NCBI GenBank assembly: GCA_031263495.1
Contig: JAISFQ010000119.1
Span: forward strand, 1-43,952
Source of the DNA: Candidatus Nutricula glyptotermitis
GTDB taxonomy: Bacteria; Actinomycetota; Actinomycetes; Actinomycetales; Bifidobacteriaceae
DNA length: 43,952 nt
Direction of reading: 5' to 3'
Shown here: in pieces, positions 43,259 to 43,952 of the stretch
Layout: every line of letters begins with the position of its first letter
Position numbering within the stretch: the stretch's first letter is position 1
Made by a program: the position numbers and the translations under genes
The notes under the pieces: generated by a model
What the model was told of the DNA's origin: nothing
What the model saw: only the letters and a program-made list of their open reading frames with translations
The model's database searches: none

Positions 43259-43800
43259 ATGGGATTCGGAGTTCGGCTTACGCCTCACACTTTTATAGCA
43301 CTGCGTTTCACGCAGTGCGTTTGATTCGGAGTTCGCCCTACGGGCTCACACTTTTATAGCACTGCGTCAGCGTGCGCTCCGCGCCCGCCGACTTGTGCAT
43401 TGCTTGGATTTTGCAATTTGCAAAATCCAAGCCTCTGCTGTGAAGTTGCTTTTTGCTTAAGAGTTACATTGCTGTGGAGTGGCTTGGCTTCGCGTTGCGA
43501 AGCCAAGCCTAAGCGCAACTTTCAAAAGAACAAGCGAATAGCGAAGTTGTTTTGAAAGTTGCGCGAATAAAAGCGTGAGCGGAGCGAACTCCTTTTTGTA
43601 CGTAGTGAAGTGGGAACTTCTTGTCGTCTTGAACACCTCCACCACGTCATCCTGAACTCCACGAATGTGGCGGCTTGTCCCGTACTTGATATGGGAATTC
43701 AGAATCTTAAAACAACCCGTTCGCGATAGTGAACTCCGATTCTTACGTAACAGCAGAACTTTCCTTGTCATCGCGCCTCGCACATAGTGATGACAAAACG
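43259..43800 (+). repeat. Hairpin-chain repeat, copy E
   Basis: Stem 1 CTTGGATTTTGCA (43403-43415) with TGCAAAATCCAAG (43419-43431), stem 2 GGCTTGGCTTCGC (43481-43493) with 43497-43509, stem 3 GCGCAACTTTCAAAA with TTTTGAAAGTTGCGC. Stem 1 carries a paired T-to-G/A-to-C change relative to copies B, C and D. No gene is seen. Confidence 0.85.
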
Positions 43801-43801
43801 C

Positions 43802-43952
43802 TTAATCTGACTCGGGGCGAGGGTCTTCGCTACATGCCGTAATTCGTTCGTCATTTACAATAGAAGCACCGCCTGGCAAAGCAAGATCTGGGTAAGGTCC
43901 ATCATAACCCCAAGATGACATCTCAGGATGCTCAGCTTCAAACTTTTCTTGC
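43802..43952 (-). CDS. Unidentified protein, C-terminal end only
   Basis: An open frame on the minus strand from the window edge to TAA 43802-43804, about 49 codons: QEKFEAEHPEMSSWGYDG, then YPDLALPGGASIVNDERI and an acidic end. It is too short to name; the tail looks like a real protein rather than repeat read-through because the repeat stops just after it. Confidence 0.5.
   Translation of the reverse strand, partial: QEKFEAEHPEMSSWGYDGPYPDLALPGGASIVNDERITACSEDPRPESD

Overview
The window looks like a stretch of chromosome from a small-genome, host-associated actinobacterium with balanced to AT-rich base composition. A bifidobacteria-like lineage is my best guess. It rests on the SLH-like repeats with a conserved NRGxMAQF motif in the surface protein, the membrane-anchored FKBP, and a class of apparently leaderless genes; there is no rRNA or complete marker set to confirm it. 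Housekeeping genes (glmU, murI, tRNA-Gln, parA, parB, a hypoxanthine phosphoribosyltransferase pair, dac, tag, mgtA) alternate with defence genes and with long gene-free gaps packed with palindromic repeats.

Layout. 1-600: hairpin repeat. 603-1844: PLP aminotransferase. 1870-2040: heptad tandem array. 2144-2404: two small ORFs. 2504-5113: large secreted surface protein. 5153-7700: defence block on the minus strand, with a GIY-YIG/RAMA-like protein and an Abi_2 (AbiF-type HEPN) protein, each preceded by a nearly identical small-RNA/terminator/promoter cassette, and a third small-RNA candidate between them. 7753-8225: hairpin repeat. 8366-10726: tRNA-Gln, glmU, murI. 10797-12225: small orphan genes. 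12485-14925: lipid-type operon (alpha/beta hydrolase, small membrane protein, diacylglycerol kinase). 15067-16374: FKBP isomerase. 16816-22744: a tightly overlapping type III restriction-modification plus AbiE toxin-antitoxin operon bordered by a matching quasi-palindrome on each side. 23000-26008: mgtA with a 240-nt leader containing a 31-codon ORF. 26037-28945: tag, then a four-gene acetyltransferase/DUF/RhuM/TfoX-like operon. 29302-32527: LicD-methyltransferase fusion, small gene, D,D-carboxypeptidase. 32540-34070: repeats. 34073-38078: parA, parB, two HPRT paralogues, carboxylesterase. 38080-39135: repeat. 39136-43206: cell-surface polysaccharide operon (pyruvyl transferase, cytidylyltransferase, ribulose-5-phosphate epimerase, SDR). 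43207-43800: repeat. 43802-43952: end of an unidentified gene.

How parts work together. GlmU and MurI supply UDP-GlcNAc and D-glutamate for peptidoglycan, which the D,D-carboxypeptidase trims. The LicD-type protein and the 39-43 kb operon probably build or decorate a CDP-polyol-linked surface polymer. ParA/ParB serve chromosome segregation. Three defence modules (AbiF-like, GIY-YIG/RAMA, type III R-M plus AbiE) sit in one 17-kb span.

Most notable: (i) the same ncRNA-terminator-promoter cassette in front of two unrelated effector genes; (ii) an mgtA leader ORF with mutually exclusive pairings; (iii) a family of about 450-bp hairpin-chain repeats whose stems change sequence between copies but stay complementary; (iv) many genes whose -10 box lies 6-8 nt before the start codon, implying leaderless mRNAs. 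All calls come from reading the sequence; no database search or folding program was run.
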